Source: Acinetobacter equi (GTDB lineage Bacteria > Pseudomonadota > Gammaproteobacteria > Pseudomonadales > Moraxellaceae). From it: a stretch of DNA of 64,000 nucleotides. Positions 28,944 to 38,401 of this stretch are shown here, piece by piece. Position 1 is the first letter of the stretch. Every line of letters starts with the position of its first letter. The notes beneath the pieces are model-generated. The model saw only the letters and a list, made by a program, of their open reading frames with translations, did no database searches and was not told the origin of the DNA. The stretch is taken from contig NZ_CP012808.1 in assembly GCF_001307195.1 (NCBI RefSeq), positions 1,240,001-1,304,000 on the forward strand. The letters run 5' to 3'. The position numbers and the translations under genes are program-made.

Positions 28944-29516
28944 ATGAAAACAGTCGGGAATGATTTAGTTCGTCATCAATTACATGAGAATCGTAAGTGG
29001 TATTTAGGTTTAGGTATTTTATTGACCCTTTTTGGTATTGTTCTATTAGTTTCTTTACCACTTGCAACCCTATCTGCCATATTAATTTTTGGTGCTTTAA
29101 TGATGTTGGGAGGGATTATTCATATTATTGCGGGACTTAAAATATTTTCAGGCACATTTCGTATTTTATGGTTGTTGTTCGGTATTTTATATTTTGTAGC
29201 AGGATATTATGCATTTAAAACACCAGCTCAAACAGCAGTGGTTTTAACTGATTTATTAGCAATTTTTTTAATTATTGCAGGTGCAGTTCGTATATTTAAT
29301 GCGGTTTTATTTAAAGCAGTACAAGGTTGGGGATGGATTTTATTCTCAGGTTTATTAACATTAATCGCTGGGATAGTGATTCTTAAAACTCCTGGTGCAC
29401 CATTTTGGGTATTGGGTTTATTTTTGGCGATGGATGTATTATTTCAGGGAATTAATTATTTATCTTTAGCATCTTATATTAAAAATGATGTGCCAAAGAG
29501 TTCTGCTGATATATAA
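28944..29516 (+). CDS. HdeD family membrane protein
   Basis: A 190-residue protein with six predicted membrane helices in the DUF308/HdeD arrangement: WYLGLGILLTLFGIVLLV, LIFGALMMLGGIIHIIAG, WLLFGILYFVAGYYAF, LLAIFLIIAGAVRIFNA, GWILFSGLLTLIAGIVIL, LGLFLAMDVLFQGINYLSL. In E. coli, HdeD contributes to acid tolerance at high cell density. A single gene with a clear terminator. Confidence 0.88.
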   Translation: MKTVGNDLVRHQLHENRKWYLGLGILLTLFGIVLLVSLPLATLSAILIFGALMMLGGIIHIIAGLKIFSGTFRILWLLFGILYFVAGYYAFKTPAQTAVVLTDLLAIFLIIAGAVRIFNAVLFKAVQGWGWILFSGLLTLIAGIVILKTPGAPFWVLGLFLAMDVLFQGINYLSLASYIKNDVPKSSADI

Positions 29517-29541
29517 ATGATCTTAGATCTGATTCAAAAAG

Positions 29542-29570
29542 AAGAGCGCAATTTGCGCTCTTTTATTTTT
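29542..29570 (+). terminator. Terminator of the hdeD-like gene
   Basis: Stem AAGAGCGCA / TGCGCTCTT with an ATT loop, then TTATTTTTT. Confidence 0.85.
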
Positions 29571-29668
29571 TATAGTTGTCATTGGTCAATCTAAACAAAA
29601 TTGTACTGTTTATCATAAAGAAATTCAAAAATAATAAAATCATTATAAGGATGTAGTAAAAATAGAAA

Positions 29669-30802
29669 ATGATGAAATTTGTACTTGCTCCAGACTCATT
29701 TAAAGAAAGTATGACCGCTGAGGAAGCGTGTTTAGCAATGCAAAGAGGAATACTGCAAGTGTATCCGAATGCGGAGTGTATTCATGTGCCTATGGCAGAT
29801 GGTGGAGAAGGAACAGTTGATGCGTTGATATATGCTTTAGATGGGCAAAAAATAGGATGCAAAGTTCAGGGTCCATTATCACATCAACAAGTTGATTGTT
29901 ATTTTGGGCTTATTGATGGTGGAAAAACAGCTGTAATTGAAATGGCAAAAGCCAATGGAATTCATCTTGTTAAAGCCAATGAGCGAAATCCTTTACTTAC
30001 TTCTACTTATGGTACTGGTCAAATGATTCTTAGCGCCCTTGAACATGGGGTGACAAAAATTATGGTAGGTTTAGGAGGAAGCGTTACTAATGATGCTGGT
30101 GCTGGAATGGCTCAGGCTTTAGGTATCAAATTTCTAGATGAAAATAAATATGAAATAAAAGTTTGCTCAGGAAATTTAACTCAAATTAAAGATATAGACT
30201 TATCAGCGATAGATGCTCGTCTAAAAAATATTGAATTCTTAATTGCATCTGATGTAACGAATCCTTTGTGTGGTGAGCAAGGTGCTTCAGCTATCTTTGG
30301 ACCACAAAAGGGTGCAACACCAAAGATGGTGCAAGAGTTAAATCAAAATTTAAAATACTTTGCAGATTTTATTGAGCAGAAAATTAATAAAAATTGTCAG
30401 AATGTAGCAGGAGCAGGTGCAGCAGGTGGCTTAGGATTTGGATTGATGGCTTTTTTGAATGCTAAGATTCAATCAGGTGCACAATTTATTATAAAGCAAA
30501 CGAATTTAGCTGAAAAAATTGCATATGCAGATTATGTTTTTACAGGTGAAGGAAGCATAGATTTCCAAACAAAGTTTGGTAAAACGCCTTGGGCAGTTGC
30601 ACAAGTAGCGAAGCGGTTAAATAAGCCTGTAATCGCTTTTGCTGGTCGTGTTGGAGATGATGTTGAGCCGTTATTTGATGAAGGATTTGAGCAGATTATT
30701 TCGATCAATGAGCCAAATTGTGATTTAAAAGTAGCATTAAATAATGCAGAGAAAAATTTAGAAAAAGTAGTGTTTTCTTTTTTAAAGACAATGAATAAGT
30801 GA
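29669..30802 (+). CDS. Glycerate kinase (GarK/GlxK family)
   Basis: Phosphorylates D-glycerate, feeding glyoxylate or tartronate metabolism into glycolysis. The 377-residue protein opens KFVLAPDSFKESMTAEEA, then VPMADGGEGTVDAL, VGLGGSVTNDAGAGMAQALG and GAGAAGGLGFGLMAFL, all family signatures. A second Met directly after the first could be the start. No glyoxylate-pathway genes are nearby, so regulation and pathway context are unclear. Confidence 0.92.
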   Translation: MMKFVLAPDSFKESMTAEEACLAMQRGILQVYPNAECIHVPMADGGEGTVDALIYALDGQKIGCKVQGPLSHQQVDCYFGLIDGGKTAVIEMAKANGIHLVKANERNPLLTSTYGTGQMILSALEHGVTKIMVGLGGSVTNDAGAGMAQALGIKFLDENKYEIKVCSGNLTQIKDIDLSAIDARLKNIEFLIASDVTNPLCGEQGASAIFGPQKGATPKMVQELNQNLKYFADFIEQKINKNCQNVAGAGAAGGLGFGLMAFLNAKIQSGAQFIIKQTNLAEKIAYADYVFTGEGSIDFQTKFGKTPWAVAQVAKRLNKPVIAFAGRVGDDVEPLFDEGFEQIISINEPNCDLKVALNNAEKNLEKVVFSFLKTMNK

Positions 30803-30910
30803 AATTAGAGTTTATATTATGTTGAAGAGACATTAATAATGGAAAACTGAAATCTCCGAAAAAATAATAGCTCTGTTACACTATAGGCTGAATTTGAACG
30901 ATGAGACACC

Positions 30911-32899
30911 ATGAGTTTAGCCAGCCTAATTGATGAATTAAATCCTCAACAAAAACAAGCAGCGACTACAGAAGCAAAACATAGTTTGATTTTGGCGGGT
31001 GCTGGCTGTGGTAAAACAAAAACGATTGTGGCACGTGCTGCATATCTTATTGAACAAGGTATTCCTGCCAATCAAATTCAAATTTTAACTTTCACACGTC
31101 GTGCAGCAAGTGAAATTGTGGCGCGTGTAGAACTCGCTTTGGGTGAGCAAGCCAAAGGATTACGAGCATCGACATTTCATACATTTTGTATGTTCTTATT
31201 GCGCCGTGTGCCGAAGGCTTTTGGTTTAGAACAATTTTCAATTATTGATCGTGATGATCAGTTAATGATGTTTCGCCTCATTCGTGGGAAAGATGATAAA
31301 AACAATCCAAATCAATTACCCAAACCAAAAGAACTCTGTGATTTATATTCTTTTGCTCGTAATACACGACAGAAATTGAGTCTTGCTTTAGAAAAGCAAA
31401 TGCCAGAATTTTTAGCAATGAAAGATCTTATTGCTGACATGATGAAAGAATATGAGTCACGTAAAAAAGCACGTGGCTTTTTAGACTATGATGATATTTT
31501 GGCAATTGTTGCAAAAGCATTAGCTGAATCGGATAGCTTAGTCGATTATGTTGCAGGCATTTGTCGTCATATGTTGGTCGATGAAATGCAAGATACTAAT
31601 CCTTTGCAGTGGGCACTTTTAGAGCCACTAAAAGAACGTATAAATTTATTTTGTGTAGGCGATGATGCTCAATCAATTTATGGTTTTCGTGGTGCAGATT
31701 TTGAAAATATTCATCATTTCAAGGAACGAGTACCAGATGCACAAATTTATAAACTTGAAAAAAATTATCGTTCAACACAAGAAATTTTAGATTTGTCGAA
31801 TTGGTTATTAGATGAAAGTGAAATTAAATACGATAAAAAGTTAGAAGCATATCGTGGTGATGGTATAAAACCAAAATTACATGTTTTTCCAAATGAATTT
31901 GATGAAGCAAAATGGATTGCCATAGATATTAAAGAGCGTCACTACTTAGAGGGAAATAAGTGGAATGACCATATGGTACTCGTTCGTTCAAGCTTTGCTG
32001 CTCGTCATATTGAAGCAGCAATGATTCAAGCGAATGTGCCATATCGTTTTATTGGTGGTTTAAAATTACTTGAAACAGCACATGTAAAAGATTTAATTAG
32101 TTTGTTACGTGTTATGGCAAATCCTTTAGATGATATTGCATGGATGCGCTTTTTAACCCTCTGGAATGGCGTTGGTGATGTTGGTGCAAGTCGTTTAGCA
32201 CAGCAGTTATTACTTGAACCAAATATTGATAAAATTGCAGATAAATTAGAGAAGTTTGGCAAAATTCCTCAACAAGTTATTTTAATGATGAAACAAATGT
32301 CTGTAATTCGTCATGAAGTCCAAGCTTGTGTGACTTTAGCAATTCAAGCAATTTCAGATCAATTGGCAGAAAATTATAAGAAGGACTGGAATCGACGTCA
32401 GCATGATTTTGAGTTAGTGAAGCAATTGGCAACTAAACATGATCAATTAAGTGAATTCTTAGAGGCTTATGTGCTCGATCCTGTTTCTATCTCAGAAATT
32501 GAACGTCAATCAGATGTAGATGTTGTGACCTTAATTACAATTCATTCTGCTAAAGGTACTGAGCAAAAGGTATGTTATGTTGCAAATGTAACTGCAGGGC
32601 AGTATCCGCATGCGCGAGCACAAGGAAATTTTGATGAGGTTGAAGAGGAACGTCGTGTACTTTATGTGGCATTAACTCGTGCGAAAAATGAATTAATTTT
32701 GACTAAGCAAAATTTAAGTATTTGGGCACGTGATATTGTGGATGAGCAAGGTCGTAAAGTAGAAAGTTATTTTTTAAATAATTTAACGCGTGATTTATGT
32801 ACTACAGAAACACATTATAAGACTCGTCAACAGACAGTAAAAAGTGCATTAATTGAAAGACAGTCGATAAATTTAGATTTTGGAATCGATCTCGATTAA
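30911..32899 (+). CDS. Superfamily 1 DNA helicase (UvrD/Rep family)
   Basis: A 662-residue ATP-dependent 3'-5' helicase. Motifs in order: Q-motif LNPQQKQAA, Walker A GAGCGKTKT, Ia LTFTRRAASEI, Walker B VDEMQDTNPLQ, III GDDAQSIYGFRGAD, IV YRSTQEIL, V TIHSAKGTEQKVCYV, VI EEERRVLYVALTRAK. Length is close to Rep, but the C-terminal half is diverged from both Rep and UvrD, so I give no symbol. An RRM protein gene follows about 75 bases later on the same strand. Confidence 0.92.
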   Translation: MSLASLIDELNPQQKQAATTEAKHSLILAGAGCGKTKTIVARAAYLIEQGIPANQIQILTFTRRAASEIVARVELALGEQAKGLRASTFHTFCMFLLRRVPKAFGLEQFSIIDRDDQLMMFRLIRGKDDKNNPNQLPKPKELCDLYSFARNTRQKLSLALEKQMPEFLAMKDLIADMMKEYESRKKARGFLDYDDILAIVAKALAESDSLVDYVAGICRHMLVDEMQDTNPLQWALLEPLKERINLFCVGDDAQSIYGFRGADFENIHHFKERVPDAQIYKLEKNYRSTQEILDLSNWLLDESEIKYDKKLEAYRGDGIKPKLHVFPNEFDEAKWIAIDIKERHYLEGNKWNDHMVLVRSSFAARHIEAAMIQANVPYRFIGGLKLLETAHVKDLISLLRVMANPLDDIAWMRFLTLWNGVGDVGASRLAQQLLLEPNIDKIADKLEKFGKIPQQVILMMKQMSVIRHEVQACVTLAIQAISDQLAENYKKDWNRRQHDFELVKQLATKHDQLSEFLEAYVLDPVSISEIERQSDVDVVTLITIHSAKGTEQKVCYVANVTAGQYPHARAQGNFDEVEEERRVLYVALTRAKNELILTKQNLSIWARDIVDEQGRKVESYFLNNLTRDLCTTETHYKTRQQTVKSALIERQSINLDFGIDLD

Positions 32900-32976
32900 A
32901 CTAATGTAATATTGATGTGCAAAAAGTAGAGTAGGCGAATGCTTTTTGATGTTTTTGTCTATTTTAAGGTTGTGAA

Positions 32977-33228
32977 ATGAAAATTTTGGTTCGTAATTTA
33001 GAACGTACAGTAACAGAAACTGAATTGCTTGAATTATTTAAGCAATATGGAACAGTAGATACGTGTACATTAGTATTGGATGCAGCAACAGGTAAATCTA
33101 AAGGCTTTGGCTTCGTTGAAATGCCACATGGTCGTGAAGCAGTAAAGGCAATTAAAGGCTTAAATACGTTACGTTTACATGGCACAGGTATTCGTGTGAA
33201 GCAAGTTGAAGATAAACCTGAAGCGTAA
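32977..33228 (+). CDS. Single-RRM RNA-binding protein
   Basis: An 83-residue protein consisting of one RNA recognition motif: RNP2 is ILVRNL at residues 3-8 and RNP1 is KGFGFVEM near 45-52. The aromatic stacking pair in RNP1 (two Phe) is present, so single-stranded RNA binding is likely. It lacks the glycine-rich tail of cyanobacterial Rbp proteins. Bacterial RRM proteins are sporadic and poorly understood; the target RNAs are unknown. A strong terminator follows directly. Confidence 0.93.
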   Translation: MKILVRNLERTVTETELLELFKQYGTVDTCTLVLDAATGKSKGFGFVEMPHGREAVKAIKGLNTLRLHGTGIRVKQVEDKPEA

Positions 33229-33234
33229 GAGAAG

Positions 33235-33261
33235 AAGGAGCATTGATTGCTCCTTTTTTTG
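33235..33261 (+). terminator. Terminator of the RRM gene
   Basis: AAGGAGCA, TTGAT, TGCTCCTT and then T-run; perfect 8-bp stem. Confidence 0.85.
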
Positions 33262-33368
33262 TATAAGAAGAAAAATTTGTTTTACTTACATCGGTTATGC
33301 ATAATTTTTATTGTGCATTTTGAATGAATATGTTTACTCTGTAATAGCCAAAATTGAGGGAACTATTC

Positions 33369-33872
33369 ATGTCACGTGTTGCTCGCTTTCATGCAGATCG
33401 TACAAATCAGAAATTATATTTTGCTCGTTTATCTTGTCAGCAGGCAGAACAAATGGATCATATTCAGCAAGTACAAGCACATCGTGAAGCTGCAGTTTTC
33501 CATCTTCAAGGTGCAGTTTTAGCATTTTTGCAAGAATTAGTACGTTATTATCGTTTGAATGATACTGTACCAACATTGAAATCAATTGAAACCTTGATGG
33601 CTGAAAAAGGACAAATTTCTCCTGAAATTTCGATCTTACAGCAATTAGCGAAAGATGGATTTATTGCTGAATTAAAACGGGCTTATAGAATGTGTCAGTA
33701 CGCACCTGAGCCAAGTACACCAGAACCTGAAGATGAAACATCGTCTAATTTAATTATTAAAGTAACGCAAACATCGCAAGCTTGGTTACCAGATGTTAAG
33801 ATTTTACGAGAATGGCATCGGGATTTGACACAATTGATTGATGGTTTTCGTAATGAAATGGTTGAGTTTTAA
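33369..33872 (+). CDS. Uncharacterised protein (DUF6586-like)
   Basis: About 167 residues from MSRVARFHADRTNQKLYFAR, chosen because GAGGGA lies just upstream. No signal or membrane segment. It is mostly helical, and its opening resembles the DUF6586 family of gamma-proteobacteria, although this is from memory. A Pro/Glu-rich linker near residue 115-122 (PEPSTPEPEDE) splits an N-terminal helical bundle from a short C-terminal tail. Function unknown. The next small gene lies about 105 bases downstream on the same strand. Confidence 0.75.
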   Translation: MSRVARFHADRTNQKLYFARLSCQQAEQMDHIQQVQAHREAAVFHLQGAVLAFLQELVRYYRLNDTVPTLKSIETLMAEKGQISPEISILQQLAKDGFIAELKRAYRMCQYAPEPSTPEPEDETSSNLIIKVTQTSQAWLPDVKILREWHRDLTQLIDGFRNEMVEF

Positions 33873-33979
33873 TTTAAATTTTTAGTGACTTGAAATAAAC
33901 TATTTTATCCACATATATATTTTTCTAAGCAATGCAAAGTGCAGGTGCCTTTGCCACCATGTTTAGCATGGAGGATTTT

Positions 33980-34258
33980 ATGTCAATTGAGCGGTTAAAA
34001 GAATTATTTGGTAATCAAGATGCAATGTTGGAGTTAGTGCAACTTGAAGATGGTGAGCTAGCTTTGCGTAACGCTGGTTCTGAAATGGAACCACTTGTTA
34101 AAATTCAGTTTAGTGAAGAAGTTAGAACTTTACTAGGTGAAAATACATCGGTTGTTGCACAAAGTATGATTCAGGCTGCTTTAATTGGCTTAATAGAAAA
34201 GCAGGTGGGCGAATGGAATGCTGAAATTGTAGATGAAAAACCAAGATTCATGAGCTAG
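33980..34258 (+). CDS. Small uncharacterised cytoplasmic protein
   Basis: About 92 residues from MSIERLKELFGNQDAML; I chose this start because GGAGG stands 6 bases before it, while upstream ATGs have no ribosome site. Acidic, no cysteines, no membrane segment. No family recognised. It ends in a clear terminator and follows the DUF6586-like gene. Confidence 0.75.
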   Translation: MSIERLKELFGNQDAMLELVQLEDGELALRNAGSEMEPLVKIQFSEEVRTLLGENTSVVAQSMIQAALIGLIEKQVGEWNAEIVDEKPRFMS

Positions 34259-34279
34259 TTTTATTATATTTTTCATAAA

Positions 34280-34309
34280 AAACGCACTGATTAAAGTGCG
34301 TTTTTTTAT
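34280..34309. terminator. Bidirectional terminator
   Basis: Stem AAACGCACT / AGTGCGTTT, T-run on the right and A-run on the left, between a convergent small gene and the antiporter gene. Confidence 0.85.
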
Positions 34310-34329
34310 TTGAGATTTAACTTCCAGAT

Positions 34330-36047
34330 TTAGTGAGTTGGTGTTTGATGATGAGCAATTTGGATTTGGTTTAAAATATGATTGCTCATATTTTTTGCCA
34401 TTTCTTCTTTTGCATAGTACACCTCGCCAAAACCTTCATTTCGAATGATTTCAGCTTCTTCTTTACTTTCAGCACATACAAGAACCTGAATTTCAGGATT
34501 GAGTGTTTTAGCAATATCGACAATTTTATGAATGTTGAGTACATCCATTGGAGATAATACTAAAAGTCTTGCATGTTGAATATGTGCCTGAATGAGTACA
34601 CTTGGTTCAGTTGCTTTACCAGAAACAGCAGCAATTCCTTTTTCACGTAAGTTTTCTACTATTTCTCTGTTTTCTTCAGCAATAACAACTTTAATACCAT
34701 CTGCCATTAGAGTATTCGTGATACGACGACCAACCTCACCGTGACCAACAAGTACAACTTGATCACGTAAATAATCTTGAGATACTTCATCTGGCAACAT
34801 TGCAAGAGGATCTCCATTGCGTTCAAGTAATCGAGCTAAATAAGAGCGATCTCTGATCCATTGTTGAATAGGTTCTACTGCTGAGAAGATGAAGGTATTT
34901 AATGTAATTGATATTAAAGCACCGGCTAAAATAAGATTCTGCCCCTCAAGAGAGAGTAAGTTAAGCGATACCCCTAATGTTGCTAAAATAAATGAAAACT
35001 CACCAATCTGTGCAAGGCTGGCGCCTACTGTTAATGCTGTATTGAGCGGATAGCGGAAAAACAGTACTAATGCCATAGCAGCAAGTGTTTTACCAATCAT
35101 GATGATGGCAACAACAATGAGGACGTGAAGAGGTTGTTCGATTAAAATTCTAGGGTCGAAGAGCATTCCGACAGCGACAAAGAATAAAATTGAAAATATT
35201 TCACGTAAGGGCAAGGTTTCTTCTTCTGCACGGTGACTGAAATCGGATTCTTTAACGACCATTCCAGCAAAGAATGCACCAAGAGCCATTGATACGCCAA
35301 AGACTTTATAAGCACCAAATGCAATAGAGATAGCAGCAGCAACTACAGTTAATGTAAAGAGTTCACGTGAACCAAGACGTGCCACAATTTGCATGATTTT
35401 AGGTACAAGACGTTTACCAATAATGAGCATAAAGGCAATAAAGCCACTTACTTTTAATAAAGTGATACCTAAAGTAAGCCAAATATTTTCATTACCAGTA
35501 CTGTCGCTTAATGGTGTTCCACCAAGTAAAACAGCCGTTGCAGGAAGTAGAACTAGGACAAGAACCATAACAAGGTCTTCGACTAAGAGCCATCCTACAG
35601 CAATTTTACCATTAACAGAGTTAAGTAAGCCTCTGTCACCAAGTGCTTTAAGTAAAACGACAGTGCTTGCACAAGATAAACTTAAACCAAAAACAAGTGC
35701 TGAACCAAAACTCCAGCCCCACATCATAGATACGCCCATACCTAAGAGCGTAGCGACAGCAATTTGTAAAATTGCTCCTGGTAGGGCAATACGGCGGACT
35801 TGCATTAAATCACCAAGTGAAAAATGCATACCGACCCCGAACATTAAGAACATTACACCTAATTCAGCAAGTTGATTTGCGAGGTGAATATCTCCTACGA
35901 CACCTGGGGTATTGGGGCTAATTAATATTCCCGCTATTAAATAACCAATCAGGGGGGGAGGCGTAAGCGAGCGGCTAGATAGCCAAAAATTAGGGCTAGT
36001 CCAAAACCAACAGCAAGTAATATGATTAATTCTACGTCATGCGGCAC
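34330..36047 (-). pseudogene. CPA2 potassium/proton antiporter (KefB/YbaL-like), frame broken in a C7 tract
   Basis: The open frame from 35853 has 507 residues: CPA2 membrane domain (to about 375) and a TrkA-N domain with VVLVGHGEVGRRITNTLM. The N-terminus is missing from it, but a GTG at 36047, with AAGGAG upstream, starts VPHDVELIILLAVGFG and runs to RLRLPP, then a stop. Adding one C to the C7 run (35952-35958) lets it continue LIGYLIAGILISPNTPGVVG straight into MFLMFGVGMHF. The repaired gene has 573 codons, normal for YbaL/KefB. One missing base: sequencing error, or a switchable tract. Confidence 0.85.
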
Positions 36048-36220
36048 TAAAAACTCCTTAAGCGCAAGTTAAGGGTAAAAAAGAATAAGCACAAAAAGTG
36101 CCAAAAATAAATTAGCACAGATTAGGCTTTAATATGTTAGATCGAACCTAATATGAGGGAATAAATATTAAGTTCTGTAAATCTTGATAAAATTTTACCA
36201 ATCAGCATAAAAAAAATGCA

Positions 36221-36252
36221 AAAAAAAACGACCTAAAAGGTCGCCTTTTTTC
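36221..36252 (-). terminator. Terminator of rpmB-rpmG
   Basis: On the minus strand GGCGACC, loop, GGTCG then eight T; it follows the rpmG stop. Confidence 0.85.
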
Positions 36253-36264
36253 AAAAAACTAAAA

Positions 36265-36420
36265 TTATTTAATTTTAGCTTCTTTAAAGATTACGTGTTG
36301 ACGGATTTTTGGATCAAATTTTTTGATTTCCATTTTTTCCGGCATAGTACGTTTGTTCTTAGTAGTGGTATAGAAATAACCTGTACCAGCAGAAGAAACT
36401 AAGCGAATCTTATCACGCAT
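36265..36420 (-). CDS. rpmG: 50S ribosomal protein L33
   Basis: A 51-residue ribosomal protein read directly from the minus strand: [20 protein letters not shown] at the start, then [19 protein letters not shown] and an end in [10 protein letters not shown]. This is the cysteine-free, zinc-independent L33 type. It follows rpmB after 16 bases, the conserved rpmB-rpmG pair, and precedes a terminator. Confidence 0.95.
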
Positions 36421-36436
36421 TGTCCTGACTCCTTAC

Positions 36437-36673
36437 TTAGATCTTTTGACCTTGAGCACGAAGGTCTGCAACAACCTTTTCGATACCCAATTTGTCGATA
36501 ATACGCATACCTTTAGTAGTTAGACGAAGACGTACGAAACGTTTTTCGCTTTCTAACCAGAAACGGTGGTGGTGCAGGTTCGGCTCGAACCGGCGCTTAG
36601 TTTTGTTGTTGGCGTGTGAGACGTTGTTACCAACGACTGGACGCTTGCCGGTAACTTGGCAAACCTTAGACAT
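36437..36673 (-). CDS. rpmB: 50S ribosomal protein L28
   Basis: A 78-residue ribosomal protein: [37 protein letters not shown], and [20 protein letters not shown] are canonical. Only one Cys is present, so it is the non-zinc form. AGTTACACC precedes the ATG. First gene of the rpmB-rpmG operon. Confidence 0.96.
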
Positions 36674-36838
36674 GGTGTAACTCCATTGATTTAGCCAACA
36701 GCAAATCTGTATGGCCAGTCAAAAATAAACGGATTGAATTCATTCAAGGGGCGTTTTATACCAAAAATACGCTTAAAAGACAAGCGATTTTATATAAAAC
36801 CAGACATGATATCGTGTGATAGCTCATGCCTTGATCAG

Positions 36839-38287
36839 TTATCGAAGAAGAGTCTTTGAAATTAGTCTATGAATCGGCTTATTAAACGGTGGGAGAATGA
36901 ATTTTAAGCTATACAGCTTAGGATTCGACATCATAGACCGTTCGTGCGATAAACTAAAGAAACCTTCTGGACCGTGATATTTACCCATACCTGATGCTCC
37001 GATGCCCCCAAATGGAAGATCATCTTGCGCGACATGGGTTAATACGGTGTTTATTCCGAAATGCCCTGAATGGGTACGCTGTGCGATAAAATCGGCACGC
37101 GCCTGATCAAAGTCGAAATAGTATAATGCAAGTGGACGCGGACGGCTATTAATAAAGTGAATAACATCGTCTATTTGATCATATTCCATGATGGGAAGTA
37201 GTGGACCAAAGATTTCATTTTGCATAATCTCCATCTCAGGAGTTACACCAGTCAAGACAATAGGGGCAATTTTACGATGAAGAGCGACATCTTCATGTAA
37301 TGGATTAAATTCAATAATTTTTGCACCATTTTTACGTGCATTATCTAAATATCCTTGTAAACGACCGTATTGTTTATCATTCACAATAGATGTGTAGTCA
37401 GGATTATTTAATAGATGTGGATACATTTCATTCACAAAATATGCGAAATGTTCTAGAAATTCTTGAGTTTTTCCTTTTGGTAAAAACATGTAGTCTGGCG
37501 CGACGCAGGTTTGTCCAGCATTCCATAATTTTCCTACGGCAATTCTCTGGGCAACATCTTGCATATCACTTGATTCGTGAACGAGTACAGGAGATTTTCC
37601 TCCTAGTTCTAAAATAACGGGAACAAGATTTTGTGCGGCAGCAGCCATAACTGTTTTCCCGACATTTGTTGAACCTGTGAAAATAATCTTATCGAAGGGT
37701 AAATGTGAAAAATCATTAGAAACTTTTCCACCACCATTAATGACAGCGACAAGTTCTTGTGGAAAAGCTTCTGCTATAACTTTTTCTAAAACATGACCAA
37801 AATGCGCAGATGCACTAGAAATTTTGATCATTGCATGATTGCCAGCAGCTAATGCACAGATAAGTGGACCAATAGATAATAGAAGAGGATAATTCCAAGG
37901 TGTAATAATTCCAATAACACCTAAAGGCTGATATTCAACCCAGCCTTTTGCAGGTTGATGAATGATACCAATATGTCGTTTTGATGGCTTCATCCAATTT
38001 GTGAGGTTTTTACTATAATATTTGATATGTTCGAGACATGTTAATAGTTCGCCAATTTTAGTTTCACTGATTGAGCGATTACCATAATCTTGGTTAATTG
38101 CTTCAGCCATTTCATCTTGATACTTAATAAGTACACGTTTAAGCCGTGCAAGGCGATCAATACGTTGTTTTGCTGTTGAGGCTGGAGATTGTTGGTATGC
38201 AATTTTTTGTACGTTTAAAATTTCATGTAATCGCGAGTCATCTATGGGCTCAGGATGTATAGAATTCAGATTTGTTTGACTATTCAT
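36839..38287 (-). CDS. Coniferyl aldehyde dehydrogenase-like enzyme
   Basis: A 482-residue NAD(P)-dependent aldehyde dehydrogenase. The general base is in LELGGKSPVLV, the catalytic Cys in WNAGQTCVAPDYMFLP, the cofactor loop in FTGSTNVGKTV and a structural motif in IITPWNYPL. The FAxFGxIGASGMGKYHG-type ending and the VAPDY sequence after the Cys are typical of the coniferyl aldehyde dehydrogenase group (CalB), although many members act on fatty or other aromatic aldehydes. It is divergent from a TetR regulator with an operator-like palindrome in the shared gap. Confidence 0.88.
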   Translation of the reverse strand: MNSQTNLNSIHPEPIDDSRLHEILNVQKIAYQQSPASTAKQRIDRLARLKRVLIKYQDEMAEAINQDYGNRSISETKIGELLTCLEHIKYYSKNLTNWMKPSKRHIGIIHQPAKGWVEYQPLGVIGIITPWNYPLLLSIGPLICALAAGNHAMIKISSASAHFGHVLEKVIAEAFPQELVAVINGGGKVSNDFSHLPFDKIIFTGSTNVGKTVMAAAAQNLVPVILELGGKSPVLVHESSDMQDVAQRIAVGKLWNAGQTCVAPDYMFLPKGKTQEFLEHFAYFVNEMYPHLLNNPDYTSIVNDKQYGRLQGYLDNARKNGAKIIEFNPLHEDVALHRKIAPIVLTGVTPEMEIMQNEIFGPLLPIMEYDQIDDVIHFINSRPRPLALYYFDFDQARADFIAQRTHSGHFGINTVLTHVAQDDLPFGGIGASGMGKYHGPEGFFSLSHERSMMSNPKLYSLKFILPPFNKPIHRLISKTLLR

Positions 38288-38295
38288 GGCAAATT

Positions 38296-38346
38296 ACTAT
38301 TTAAACATGCTAATATGTATTTTTTAGAGTATTTGCTCTAAATAGT
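38296..38346. promoter_or_regulatory. Candidate TetR operator between aldehyde dehydrogenase and regulator
   Basis: Two nested inverted repeats lie in the divergent gap: TTTAGAG-tatttg-CTCTAAA (38323-38342, 7-bp arms) and ACTATTTA / TAAATAGT (38296-38346, 8-bp arms). Such symmetry between a TetR-family gene and its divergent enzyme gene is the usual layout for autoregulation and target repression. Site assignment is inference. Confidence 0.5.
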
Positions 38347-38401
38347 CAAGTTACTTTATTTATTTGTAAAATCGCCTAACTCCTGAAAAGAATGGTTACT
38401 T

